Shown in pieces: positions 1 to 6,952 of a stretch of DNA of 35,215 nt (positions are counted from its first letter, which is position 1; each line of letters starts with the position of its first letter). Made by a program: the position numbers and the translations under genes. The stretch spans positions 1-35,215 of the forward strand of contig CAMNLR010000147.1 of assembly GCA_946543465.1 (NCBI GenBank). Direction: 5' to 3'. The notes under the pieces were generated by a model. The model did not search any database and had not been told where the DNA came from. It saw only the letters and a list, made by a program, of their open reading frames with translations. This DNA comes from CAG-791 sp002390025 (GTDB taxonomy: Bacteria; Bacillota; Clostridia; Lachnospirales; Lachnospiraceae).

Positions 1-627
1 GTCAACATGGGCGTTCCGGTCATCAACACCGAGTTCTCCGGCGATCCCAACCAGCAGGAGATCTGCAACGGCATGTGGTTCCGCTCCATGGAAGAGCTCC
101 TTCCCATCATCGAGAAGGAAGGCCTCCGTGTCGAAGTGCAGTCCCACCCTTACGATTTCTGCGAGCTCAATGACGAGGCCTGTGATCTGGTCAAGTCCTT
201 CCGCTCCCCCAACCTGGGCTATGTCTACAGCGCATCCCACGGTTTCTTTTATGACAACGGCAAGGGCGATGTCCGCCACATGCTCAAGTATGCAGGCGAC
301 GAGCTGACCCACGTTCTCTTCGCGGATACCTGGAACCAGACCAAGGACTGCCGTTACATCCTCAACCCGCCGTGGCTCAATGCCCGCGGCAAAGCGGATG
401 TCACCATCCACCAGCACACCGCCATGGGCGAGGGCGAAGTGGACTTCCCCGGTATCTTCGAGACACTGCGCGAGATGGATTTCGCAAACAGGCAGCTGAA
501 GGCTGACGCCCCCAAGGTAGGCGGCGACACCATCGCATGCGTATCCTACTTCGGATTCCCGGAGAAGATGGAGAAACAGGCTCCCGAAGCCAGAGAGATC
601 ATCGAGAGAGAACTCCTCGGGAAATAA
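1..627 (+). CDS. Sugar phosphate isomerase/epimerase (xylose-isomerase-like TIM barrel), 5' end outside window
   Basis: This is the C-terminal 208 residues of a TIM-barrel isomerase/epimerase of the IolE/IolI/xylose-isomerase-like superfamily, which interconverts sugars, inosose or their phosphates in the cytoplasm. The reading frame is open from base 1. The ATG at base 7 is probably internal, because family members are usually near 280-330 residues and the first visible residues already look like a mid-barrel strand (VINTEFSGDP). Barrel-type metal and substrate motifs are visible: VEVQSHPYDF, a SASHGFFYD loop, a LFADTW strand and HQHTAMGEGEVDF near residue 140, typical of the last metal-ligand strands. 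A small membrane protein and a truncated ribose-type permease follow, suggesting the remains of a sugar-use cassette. The exact substrate cannot be read from the sequence. The family call is firm, the function is not. Confidence 0.8.
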   Translation, partial: VNMGVPVINTEFSGDPNQQEICNGMWFRSMEELLPIIEKEGLRVEVQSHPYDFCELNDEACDLVKSFRSPNLGYVYSASHGFFYDNGKGDVRHMLKYAGDELTHVLFADTWNQTKDCRYILNPPWLNARGKADVTIHQHTAMGEGEVDFPGIFETLREMDFANRQLKADAPKVGGDTIACVSYFGFPEKMEKQAPEAREIIERELLGK

Positions 628-689
628 TACCCGGACAGGGACCGATTACTGTTAATCCGGCATATTCCAACAGGGGAAATGTGAACAAT

Positions 690-1040
690 ATGAATGATGT
701 GAACCTTATTATCAATGGTACTTTCGCACTGCTCGGCATTTATCTTCTCATACTGGCATTTCGTGCAAAGTATACCGGTTTCGTCCATCAGGTCCTGATG
801 GTGGACCGCTGCATGATCTGGAACCAGTGCAGGGATAAAGAAGGTTATGTCGGCTATATATTCCCCAGGATCACGGGCTGCGGACTTCTGCTGACCATTT
901 CAGGAGTGTACAGTGCCCTGGCCTCCAGGAATCCTGCCCTGCAGTTCCCTTATTACCAGATGGCCGTCATGCTTGCTGTCATGATCGTCTGTATCTGTTA
1001 CATGGCGATCATACAGGCAGCCGGAAAAAAGTATTACTAA
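690..1040 (+). CDS. Small three-helix membrane protein of unknown function
   Basis: The gene encodes about 116 residues with three evident hydrophobic helices: roughly residues 5-25 (INGTFALLGIYLLILAF), 55-77 (ITGCGLLLTISGVYSAL) and 88-110 (MAVMLAVMIVCICYMAII). Charged and Cys-containing residues lie in the loop between the first two helices. An AGGGGA ribosome binding site lies at 672-677. It sits about 12 bases before ATG 690 but only 3 before an in-frame GTG at 681, so the start could be either. The gene follows the isomerase by about 60 bases and is probably co-transcribed with it. I do not recognise a characterised family. The size and topology recall small Clostridia DUF3784-type membrane proteins, but that is only a resemblance. 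Confidence 0.65.
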   Translation: MNDVNLIINGTFALLGIYLLILAFRAKYTGFVHQVLMVDRCMIWNQCRDKEGYVGYIFPRITGCGLLLTISGVYSALASRNPALQFPYYQMAVMLAVMIVCICYMAIIQAAGKKYY

Positions 1041-1071
1041 AAAATTTTATTAAAGAAAGGGGGGTGTCTTT

Positions 1072-1155
1072 ATGCTTAGGCCCGGTATGTCAGAACCGGG
1101 AGGGGTAACTGTTAAACAAAGGTTTTTGTCCGGCAAAGCCTCGCAAAAATCTTGA
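1072..1155 (+). other. Possible 27-codon leader or gene remnant
   Basis: A short frame begins with ATG 1072 behind a strong GGGGGG-containing purine tract (1058-1064) and ends at TGA 1155. The peptide (start MLRPGMSEPGG, end GKASQKS) resembles nothing I know. It sits where an intact sugar ABC operon would often carry the ATPase gene ahead of the permease, so it may be a leader or a leftover of a deletion. Evidence is only the ribosome binding site and position. Confidence 0.2.
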
Positions 1156-1206
1156 GTAAAGTAGCTCTGAATAGTTACAAGATTTCAAAGTAGTTGGAGA
1201 TTTGAT

Positions 1207-1637
1207 ATGCAAGACAAAAAGAGCTTTGACTTTGTACGTTTCATCAAAAGCCAGATGCTCCTTGTTGCCGGTATTGTGATATTCCTGATTTTCGGTATGA
1301 TCGAGCATTCCTTCTTTACCCAGAGCAATATCGTAAATATCTTCCGGCAGATCGCAGTCATCGCGGTCATGGGAGCTGGCATGACTTATGCCATCATAGG
1401 CGGCAATTTCGACCTCTCCGTAGGTTCTCTGCTCTCCCTGTGCGGCTCTGTCATCATCATGTCAACAAATAAAATGGGGCCTTTTGCAGCTATCGGCGTC
1501 ACGCTTCTGGTCGGCTGCGCATCGGGTGTTATGACCGGCTATATCTGCGGCTTCCTGCACCTGAATTCCATGGGATCGCTTACCATTTCGAAATAGACAA
1601 TGAAGAAGTTTCAGCATTTTATAATGCCCTGAAATGA
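1207..1637 (+). pseudogene. Truncated ribose-type sugar ABC permease fused to an unrelated C-terminal tail
   Basis: The first about 125 residues match the N-terminus of RbsC-type permeases. There is a polar start, a hydrophobic helix (MLLVAGIVIFLIFGM), then NIFRQIAVIAVMGAGMTYAI and the family hallmark GGNFDLSVGSLLSL. Intact permeases are near 310-330 residues; here the frame stops at 1594-1596. From 1575 a different frame reads IAYHFEIDNEEVSAFYNALK to a stop at 1635-1637. That looks like the natural C-terminus of another protein, so a deletion probably joined two genes near 1570-1575. The start ATG 1207 has a GGAG site at 1196-1199. Loss of most transmembrane segments makes transport impossible. 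Calling it a pseudogene is well supported; the identity of the tail is unknown. Confidence 0.8.
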
Positions 1638-1647
1638 TTCAGAGAGA

Positions 1648-1673
1648 GGAGAAGGGGACGGTTCTCTGTCTCC
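1648..1673 (+). repeat. REP-like element, left member of inverted pair A
   Basis: The core GGGGACGGTTCTCTGTCTCC (1654-1673) recurs inverted at 2638-2679 with one difference in 20 bases. Together the copies bracket the toxin-antitoxin pair. From memory, GGGGACGG-type sequences occur beside REP-associated tyrosine transposase (Y1_Tnp) genes in many bacteria; no such gene is in this window. Confidence 0.65.
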
Positions 1674-1708
1674 TCATCCACAGATTCATAGATTCATGAG
1701 ATACTTTT

Positions 1709-1757
1709 ACAGGGGCTCGTTTTCTGCCGCCAAAAGCGGCAGAGAACGGGCCCCTGT
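1709..1757 (-). terminator. Long hairpin after the toxin gene
   Basis: A 22-base arm (1709-1730) pairs with 1736-1757 around a CAAAA loop, with about two mismatches. It lies just downstream of the minus-strand toxin gene and is GC-rich. On the minus strand it is followed by AAAAGTATC rather than a clean U-run, so it may be a bidirectional terminator or an mRNA-stabilising hairpin. Confidence 0.6.
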
Positions 1758-1770
1758 TTCCTTCCTCCAT

Positions 1771-2175
1771 TTACACAAAAACAATGCATTTTTCCTGATA
1801 ATACGGGAGCAGTGAATCATGTGTAATAAAAGTCATATTTTCCGCTTTTGCCTGCGAAATCAGCATCCTGTCAAAAGGATCATGGTGCGGCGGAGCACCA
1901 TCGGCTCTGGTGATCGTCTCTAAAGCAAATACATGTCTGTCCCGTATCTCGACGGGCAGAAAGCCGGCATCCTGGCAGAAACCGGAAAGATCCTTTCCTG
2001 TGAACTGCACATTGTCAGGATGAATGGCATGTTTGATCGAAACCTCCCAGATGGATACAGAACTGTAGTAAACAATGTTACTCTCATCCAGGATCAGTTC
2101 TCTTGCTTTTTCGGGAAGACGAGGGTCATCATTAAGAGCCCAGATCAGTATGTGCGTATCCAAAAGAATATTCAC
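1771..2175 (-). CDS. PIN-domain toxin (VapC family) of a type II toxin-antitoxin pair
   Basis: A 134-residue PIN-domain protein, the usual VapC length. PIN ribonucleases cut RNA (often initiator tRNA or rRNA) with Mg2+ held by conserved acidic residues. Visible here are D6 in NILLDTHIL, E44 in SIWEVSIK, the D99/D102 pair in HHDPFDRML and D120 in FITHD, so all acidic positions are present and the toxin looks intact. The start ATG overlaps the stop of the antitoxin by 4 bases (2172-2175), the typical coupled arrangement. The HHDPFDRMLISQA motif is typical of the subgroup paired with Phd/YefM-type antitoxins. The pair sits between inverted REP-like elements and next to a broken permease, consistent with arrival as an accessory module. 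Confidence 0.9.
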   Translation of the reverse strand: MNILLDTHILIWALNDDPRLPEKARELILDESNIVYYSSVSIWEVSIKHAIHPDNVQFTGKDLSGFCQDAGFLPVEIRDRHVFALETITRADGAPPHHDPFDRMLISQAKAENMTFITHDSLLPYYQEKCIVFV

Positions 2176-2411
2176 AGTGTACCTCCAAACATCCCTGCAA
2201 TCTCATCGTTATATTGATCCAGATCATCAGGGGACTTAAGTTTCCCTTTCGCCACACCGATTCGCTTTGATACGGGGACATCGTTATATAAGACCATCTT
2301 GACCACAGGTTTCCCGTATCTGGCGATGATTATGCGCTCTTCTTTACCTGTTTCTATCAGCCTCACAAGGTTTGACAGGTTCGTTTTGGCCTCCAGTATA
2401 TTTACCTGCAT
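2172..2411 (-). CDS. Phd/YefM-family antitoxin
   Basis: About 79 residues. The N-terminus MQVNILEAKTNLSNLVRLIE is the standard Phd/YefM DNA-binding fold opening, and ARYGKPVVKMV is the usual second conserved block. The C-terminal half (SPDDLDQYNDEIAGMF) is the variable toxin-binding part. I chose ATG 2411 because GGAGGTG lies five bases upstream on the minus strand; a GTG at 2429 would put that site inside the gene. It should neutralise the overlapping PIN toxin and repress the shared promoter upstream. No clear operator could be picked out in 2412-2637, though the stretch is AT-rich and probably holds the promoter. Confidence 0.88.
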   Translation of the reverse strand: MQVNILEAKTNLSNLVRLIETGKEERIIIARYGKPVVKMVLYNDVPVSKRIGVAKGKLKSPDDLDQYNDEIAGMFGGTL

Positions 2412-2637
2412 ACTTACACCTCCAAACACACTTGCATTTCAGTAAAACAACATATCTGCCAGAGAAATATATTTGTCCGTACTGTTATCAATATGGTCTG
2501 AACTGACCATGTTGGTCTTCTTGACTATATTATAGCAGGCTGAGATTAAATCTCAAGGATTACTCGCTGAATCCATATCTAATTCTTGTAATATCCCGCT
2601 TTGCAATGTCATAATTGAATATAACTCCTCGAAAAAA

Positions 2638-2679
2638 GAAGGAGACAGAGAACTGTCCCCTGTCTTCTCCTGTCTCCCC
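2638..2679 (-). repeat. REP-like element, right member of inverted pair A
   Basis: On the minus strand this reads GGGGACAGTTCTCTGTCTCC, the inverted partner of 1654-1673. It also has an internal palindrome, GGAGACAG (2641-2648) with CTGTCTCC (2670-2677), so it can fold alone. It lies about 20 bases before the radical SAM gene. Confidence 0.65.
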
Positions 2680-2698
2680 CACGTAAGGAATGATTGCT

Positions 2699-3583
2699 AT
2701 GCATTTTGTGGACGCAAAGGGAATACTCACCGGCAAAGGCGGGTATTATGGCATGAATATATACAGGGGCTGTTCCCATGGATGTATCTATTGCGACAGC
2801 AGGAGCAGGTGTTATCAGTTTACCCATCCTTTTGAGGATATTGAGGTCAAGCAGAATGCACCGGCACTCCTGGAGGCGGCTCTCAGATCCAAAAGAAAGA
2901 AATGTATGATCGGGACCGGCTCTATGTCCGATCCATACATGCACTGCGAAGAACAGCTCGGGCTGACCAGGAAATGCCTGGAGATCATTCTGCGCTTCGG
3001 CTTCGGGGCAACGGTCATCACGAAATCCGACAGGATTCTGCGGGATATTGACCTGCTTGAGGAAATCAATCGTGAGAGCAGATGTGTGGTCCAGATGACG
3101 CTCACGACCTTTGACGATGATCTGTGCAGAATCCTGGAGCCGAATGTCTGCAATACAAAACGGAGGATTGAGGTCCTGGAAGAGATGCAGAAGCGGGGCA
3201 TTCCCACGGTAGTCTGGCTGACCCCGATTCTGCCCTTTATCAATGATACAGAGGAAAACATCAGGGCAATCCTTGGAGAATGCATTCGAGTGGGCGTGAA
3301 GGGGATCATCTGCTTTGACATGGGGCTGACCCTGAGAGCCGGTGACAGAGAATACTATTATGCGGCATTGGACAGACATTTTCCGGGACTGAAACAGCGG
3401 TATATAAGCACCTATGGAAATGCCTATGAACTGCCTTCTCCCAATGCCGGGGAATTGATGAAGCTGTTTGTAAAAACCTGCCAGGAACACGGCATACTCT
3501 GCAGATGGGAGGATTGCTTTCAATTTCTGCAGGAATTTCCTGAAAAGTATGAGCAGATGGATTTCTTTGATATACTGGAATAA
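2699..3583 (+). CDS. SPL-family radical SAM protein
   Basis: A 294-residue radical SAM enzyme of the spore-photoproduct-lyase-like family. The iron-sulfur cluster motif is CSHGCIYC (C25, C29, C32), preceded by GMNIYRG, both highly typical of the group annotated as SPL-family or Rv2578c-like proteins. ATG 2699 is preferred over ATG 2690: AAGGA at 2685-2689 abuts the earlier codon, and homologues begin with a short MHF/MHY-x-x-AK segment as here (MHFVDAKGIL). Later conserved blocks include MIGTGSMSDPY, VITKSDRILRD and a WLTPILPFINDT segment. The true substrate of this family is mostly unknown; the link to DNA photoproduct repair is by homology only. It precedes a small protein and exonuclease III, a loosely DNA-repair-flavoured context. 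Confidence 0.85.
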   Translation: MHFVDAKGILTGKGGYYGMNIYRGCSHGCIYCDSRSRCYQFTHPFEDIEVKQNAPALLEAALRSKRKKCMIGTGSMSDPYMHCEEQLGLTRKCLEIILRFGFGATVITKSDRILRDIDLLEEINRESRCVVQMTLTTFDDDLCRILEPNVCNTKRRIEVLEEMQKRGIPTVVWLTPILPFINDTEENIRAILGECIRVGVKGIICFDMGLTLRAGDREYYYAALDRHFPGLKQRYISTYGNAYELPSPNAGELMKLFVKTCQEHGILCRWEDCFQFLQEFPEKYEQMDFFDILE

Positions 3584-3684
3584 GGATTATAAAAACTCAC
3601 AATGCCTGTGCACAGGAGTGCTCCGGCATGCTGAAAAGATAAAAACAGTAATGGATCCGGTTTCGAAGAGAAAGGAGAGATCAT

Positions 3685-3858
3685 ATGCAGACATGGTATT
3701 ACGTGGTTGTGAGTATTGACGGCGATTATGCCAACCTTCGCCGCACAGATATAGAATCAGATGATTTGAAACTGGTGGCCCGCGCTCTGCTGCCGGCCGG
3801 GATCAACGAGGGAAGCAAACTGAAATACGAGATGTTTCAGTACGAATTGATCGATTAA
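3685..3858 (+). CDS. 57-residue protein of unknown function
   Basis: ATG 3685 has an excellent AAAGGAGAG site (3671-3679) and the frame ends at TAA 3858. The product begins MQTWYYVVVSIDGDYANL and contains LVARALLPAGINEGSKLKYE and MFQYELID at the end. It is soluble, acidic to neutral, and mostly predicted strand plus a short helix. I recall similar small proteins in Lachnospiraceae but cannot name a family. The strong ribosome binding site, full-length coding character and position between two genes of the same strand argue that it is real. It may share an operon with the exonuclease III gene 114 bases downstream. Confidence 0.7.
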   Translation: MQTWYYVVVSIDGDYANLRRTDIESDDLKLVARALLPAGINEGSKLKYEMFQYELID

Positions 3859-3971
3859 CGGCAGCCAGGTATTTTCTCTCAGCGGGGAGAGATACCGCTT
3901 CTATATGTTTATAAGCGACGGATAAAGACCTGCAAATGAGAGATGAAGACATTAGGAAGAAGGAGAAAACC

Positions 3972-4802
3972 ATGCTCAAACTAATATCCTGGAATATAGA
4001 TTCCCTGAATGCGGCGCTGACTTCCGCGTCTCCCAGAGCGCAGCTTTCCAGAGACGTACTGGATACCCTTAAAAAAGAGGACGCCGACATCATCGCCATT
4101 CAGGAAACGAAGCTGCCTGTGACGGGCCCGGCCAAAAAACATCTGGAAGCTTTGGCAGAGTATTTCCCCGGCTATGCGGTCGAATGGGTCAGCTCGGAGC
4201 CGCCGGCAAGAAAGGGCTATGCGGGGACCATGATCCTTTACAGGGAAGGTATGAAGGCAGAAAAAATCGTCCCCAGGATCGGAGCCCCCGACACAATGGA
4301 TGACGAGGGCAGACTCCTTGTCCTGGAGACGGATGATTTCTATTTTGTGAATGTCTATACACCCAATGCGGGCGACGGGCTCAAGCGGCTGGGCGACCGC
4401 CAGGAATGGGATAAACGCTATGCGGAATATCTCGCGGAGCTGGATCAGAAAAAGCCTGTGATCGCCTGCGGCGACTTCAATGTGGCACACAAGGAAATCG
4501 ATCTGGCTCATCCCGAAAACAATCACATGTCTGCCGGCTTCACAGATGAAGAGAGGGAAGGCTTTACCAACCTGCTGGGCAGGGGCTTTGTCGATACTTT
4601 CCGCTATATCCACGGAGATGTCAAAAGCGTCTATTCCTGGTGGGCACAGAGGATCAAGACCAGCAAGATCAACAACTCCGGATGGAGGATCGATTATTTC
4701 CTGGTCAGCGACCGGATCAAGGACAGGGTAAAAAAATCCGAGATGATCAGTTCGGGTTCCAGACAGGACCACACGCCGATCCTGATGGAAATCGATCTCT
4801 GA
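3972..4802 (+). CDS. xthA: Exodeoxyribonuclease III (AP endonuclease)
   Basis: 276 residues, close to the usual length. It belongs to the exonuclease/endonuclease/phosphatase superfamily and cuts DNA at abasic sites during base excision repair, with 3'-5' exonuclease and phosphatase activity. Catalytic landmarks are intact: N8 in SWNIDSLN, E45 in IQETKLP, the YTPNAG loop near 129-134, D168/N170 in CGDFNVAH, WRIDYFLVS and the final QDHTPI with D266/H267. ATG 3972 follows AGGAG at 3961-3965; an upstream in-frame ATG at 3936 would add 12 non-conserved residues and lacks a good site. It ends just before the thiamine promoter region. Confidence 0.93.
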   Translation: MLKLISWNIDSLNAALTSASPRAQLSRDVLDTLKKEDADIIAIQETKLPVTGPAKKHLEALAEYFPGYAVEWVSSEPPARKGYAGTMILYREGMKAEKIVPRIGAPDTMDDEGRLLVLETDDFYFVNVYTPNAGDGLKRLGDRQEWDKRYAEYLAELDQKKPVIACGDFNVAHKEIDLAHPENNHMSAGFTDEEREGFTNLLGRGFVDTFRYIHGDVKSVYSWWAQRIKTSKINNSGWRIDYFLVSDRIKDRVKKSEMISSGSRQDHTPILMEIDL

Positions 4803-4876
4803 CACAGGATCTGATGATTGTTTCTGTTTCACATATTCACGCGTTCACGCCGTTTATGCGGGGGGCTGGCAGCCGG

Positions 4877-4905
4877 TTGACAAAAACGGGATACGGCATT
4901 ACAAT
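4877..4905 (+). promoter_or_regulatory. Sigma-70-type promoter of the thiamine operon
   Basis: TTGACA at 4877-4882, a 17-base spacer and TACAAT at 4900-4905. Transcription would begin near 4912, a few bases before the riboswitch. Confidence 0.75.
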
Positions 4906-4921
4906 TGGCTTTAGCAAATAG

Positions 4922-5022
4922 AGTATTAGTGGGGGCTGGGTTTTCCCGGCTGAGACAGCGTAATAGAGCGCTGATACCACAGAACCTGATCCGGGTAATG
5001 CCGGCGTAGGAAAATGCGAGCA
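4922..5022 (+). promoter_or_regulatory. TPP riboswitch (THI element)
   Basis: Conserved THI-box blocks are present in order: the GGGGGCTGGG helix start, CTGAGA (4950-4955), a short variable arm with AGCG pairs, GATACCACAGAACCTGATC, then GGTAATGCCGGCGTAGGAAA (4993-5012). These are the pyrimidine- and pyrophosphate-sensing segments that bind thiamine pyrophosphate. The terminator hairpin about 45 bases downstream suggests control by premature termination before tenA. The exact outer ends are approximate. Confidence 0.95.
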
Positions 5023-5068
5023 AGAACATAAAAGGAGTTCGGCTGTTGCCGGGCGATTCGCAGATTTA

Positions 5069-5098
5069 CGGCAGGTTCTGAAAAGGACCTGCCGTTTT
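5069..5098 (+). terminator. Riboswitch expression-platform terminator
   Basis: The arms CGGCAGGTT and GACCTGCCG close around a short loop and are followed by GTTTTTG. Its place between the TPP aptamer and tenA fits a ligand-induced terminator. Confidence 0.85.
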
Positions 5099-5140
5099 TG
5101 GCGTGAAACAATATTATTCCCTGTACAGGAGGTATCGGAT

Positions 5141-5815
5141 ATGGAACAAAAAAAGACCGTTACAAAGCGCTTTCTGGATAGGACATGCGATCTTTGGGAT
5201 TCGTATCTGGAGCACCCTTTTGTCAGAGGGATTGCGGACGGAACGCTTGATAAAGAGAAATTTCGTTATTACATGATTCAGGACTATCTGTATCTGATCG
5301 ATTATGCCAGGGTTTTTGCTCTCGGAGTAGCCAAGGCAAAAGATCTGGAGGCCATGCGCCTGTTTGCCGGATATGTGAAGCAGATCATGGATGGAGAAAT
5401 GGATATCCACCGCGGCTATATGGCCCGTCTCGGCATTGCTCTGGAAGATGCCGAAAAGGCAAAGGCGGCGCTTGACAATCGCTCTTATACCGCTTATATG
5501 CTGCAGGTCGGCTACGAGGAAGGGGCGGCCGCGATTGCGGTTTCAATCCTTTCCTGTGCGCTCAGCTACGAGCATATAGCGAGGAAGATCCTGGATAAAA
5601 ATCCGGATGCCGACAAGCATCCTTTTTACGGAGAATGGATCATCGGCTATGCCTGCCCGGAATACCATGATGCCAATGAAGAGTTGATCACGCTGACAGA
5701 AAGGCTCTGTGCCGGACTGACGGAGGAACAGTTGGACCGGCTGGAGGAAATCTTCGTGGTCTGTTCCAGATATGAAATGTCGTTCTGGGACATGGCATGG
5801 GAAATGCGGGACTGA
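5141..5815 (+). CDS. tenA: Aminopyrimidine aminohydrolase (thiaminase II, TenA family)
   Basis: 224 residues, the normal TenA length. TenA hydrolyses 4-amino-5-aminomethyl-2-methylpyrimidine, a thiamine breakdown product, to HMP for salvage, and can also cleave thiamine. Visible active-site elements are D48 in MIQDYLYL, a Tyr/Trp-rich pocket (YYMIQDY, FYGEWIIGYAC), the nucleophile candidate C139 in SILSCALSYEHIA and E212 in CSRYEMSFWDMAW. The start at 5141 has AGGAGG at 5127-5132. It is the first gene after the TPP riboswitch and precedes the three transporter genes, matching the classical tenA-thiXYZ salvage arrangement. The gap to the next gene holds a repetitive array. Confidence 0.95.
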   Translation: MEQKKTVTKRFLDRTCDLWDSYLEHPFVRGIADGTLDKEKFRYYMIQDYLYLIDYARVFALGVAKAKDLEAMRLFAGYVKQIMDGEMDIHRGYMARLGIALEDAEKAKAALDNRSYTAYMLQVGYEEGAAAIAVSILSCALSYEHIARKILDKNPDADKHPFYGEWIIGYACPEYHDANEELITLTERLCAGLTEEQLDRLEEIFVVCSRYEMSFWDMAWEMRD

Positions 5816-5827
5816 TCACAGGAAGAA

Positions 5828-5915
5828 TAGAAGGAAGACAGAAGAAGGTTAGAAGCAGGCCGGAAGAAGGTCAGAAGAAGACCGGAAGAAGGTCAGAAGA
5901 AGGTCAGAAGAAGAT
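5828..5915 (+). repeat. Eight-unit 11-bp tandem array between tenA and the ABC ATPase
   Basis: Consecutive 11-base units in perfect register start at 5828, 5839, 5850, 5861, 5872, 5883, 5894 and 5905, with consensus CAGAAGAAGGT. The last five are nearly identical; the first three are more diverged. The array is almost purely purine on the plus strand and free of obvious coding use. Confidence 0.85.
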
Positions 5916-5962
5916 GGTGCAAAGGCACATCTTAAGACAGATGCAGAAGGAGTCGCTGGAGA

Positions 5963-6781
5963 ATGCTGGATTTTGAACAGGTGGTTTTTCAATATCCGGT
6001 CGAGGATTTTTCGATCATCGATCACCTGAGTTTTCATGTGGACAGGGGTGAGTTTGTTTCTATCATAGGTGCTTCCGGGTGCGGCAAGAGTACGATTTTC
6101 CGATTGATCAACCGCCTGCTGAAGCCTGAGAGCGGGACGATCCGGGTTGCCGGGAAGGTTGTTGCAGGTCAGGAAGCCGGCGGCAGCAGTTACGGAAAAG
6201 GTTTCGGCGGCAAAAACAGACTGCGGAACAAGGCGGTCTGCGGATATATGCCGCAGCAGGATCTGTTGTTTCCCTGGCGGACAGTGGAGGAGAACCTCTG
6301 CCTGCCCATGGAACTGCAGGGAGGTATTTCCAAAGAAGAGCAGCACCGGCTTGCCCTAAAAGCACTGGAAGATGTAGGTCTGACCGGGACAGGGGACAAA
6401 CGCCCGTCCGAGCTGTCGGGCGGCATGCGCCAGCGGGCAGCCTTTGCACGTACACTCCTTAGCGGATCAGAACTGCTGCTCCTGGACGAACCTTTTTCCG
6501 CCCTGGATTACCTGACCCGTATTGAAATGAGGGAATGGCTCCTGCGGCAGTGGGAGAGAGAGAGGAAAACAGTACTGTTTATCACGCATGATGTCGAAGA
6601 GGCGATCTTTTTGTCCGGAAGGATTCTTGTCGCAGAGAGGAGCCCGATCACAAAGCTGACCGCTGTGGAGATTCCGCTGGAACTGCCCCGTACGATCGAG
6701 AGCCTGGGCAGGCCGGAGATACAGGAGCTGAAAGAAATGCTGATCGGAAAGCTGCGAAACCATAATACAGAGCAGGGGTGA
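5963..6781 (+). CDS. thiZ: ABC transporter ATP-binding protein, thiamine-precursor type (ThiZ-like)
   Basis: 272-residue ATPase of the NitT/TauT/ThiZ type, energising import of a thiamine pyrimidine precursor at the inner face of the membrane. All nucleotide-binding motifs are intact: Walker A GASGCGKST (36-44), Q-loop MPQQD (96-100), signature LSGGMRQR (151-158), Walker B LLLLDEP (171-177), D-loop SALD and switch His209 in FITHDVEEA. An insert rich in Gly and Ser (about 70-88, EAGGSSYGKGFGGKN) precedes the Q-loop, which is longer than usual. ATG 5963 has AAGGAG at 5947-5952. Substrate assignment rests on the TPP riboswitch, tenA and the THI5-like binding protein in the same operon. Confidence 0.9.
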   Translation: MLDFEQVVFQYPVEDFSIIDHLSFHVDRGEFVSIIGASGCGKSTIFRLINRLLKPESGTIRVAGKVVAGQEAGGSSYGKGFGGKNRLRNKAVCGYMPQQDLLFPWRTVEENLCLPMELQGGISKEEQHRLALKALEDVGLTGTGDKRPSELSGGMRQRAAFARTLLSGSELLLLDEPFSALDYLTRIEMREWLLRQWERERKTVLFITHDVEEAIFLSGRILVAERSPITKLTAVEIPLELPRTIESLGRPEIQELKEMLIGKLRNHNTEQG

Positions 6782-6783
6782 TG

Positions 6784-6879
6784 CGGATGCCGGAAATACC
6801 GGGAATGCGGAAATTCCGGGAATGCCGGAAATATCGGAGATGCCGGAAATACCGGAAATACTGGAGATGCCGGAGAAAT
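6784..6879 (+). repeat. Nine-base tandem array between ATPase and permease genes
   Basis: About ten 9-base units run from 6791 to 6879 with forms such as CGGAAATAC, CGGGAATGC and CGGAGATGC; one unit (6809-6816) has lost a base. The array starts right at the stop of the ATPase gene and ends some 60 bases before the permease ribosome binding site. Antisense frames through it give artefactual Ile-Ser-Gly repeats. Confidence 0.85.
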
Positions 6880-6952
6880 CGCCCCCGTAACGGATGTGGA
6901 GCCGCGTGCCTGCGGGAAAGAAAGGACACACTGCATCTGCAGGAGGAATCAA

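Noticed and set aside
2609..3523. 304-codon minus-strand frame
   Set aside because: Antisense to the radical SAM gene whose CxxxCxxC motif is unmistakable.
4926..5111. Short coding frame on the minus strand over the riboswitch
   Set aside because: All conserved THI-box blocks are on the plus strand; the frame is a shadow.
5828..5915. CRISPR-like array
   Set aside because: Units are 11 bases with no spacers; there are no cas genes in the window. The same applies to the other tandem arrays.
6467..6952. Minus-strand frame with Ile-Ser-Gly repeats resembling a repeat protein
   Set aside because: The repeats come from the 9-base tandem array read antisense and from the ATPase gene; no start signal.
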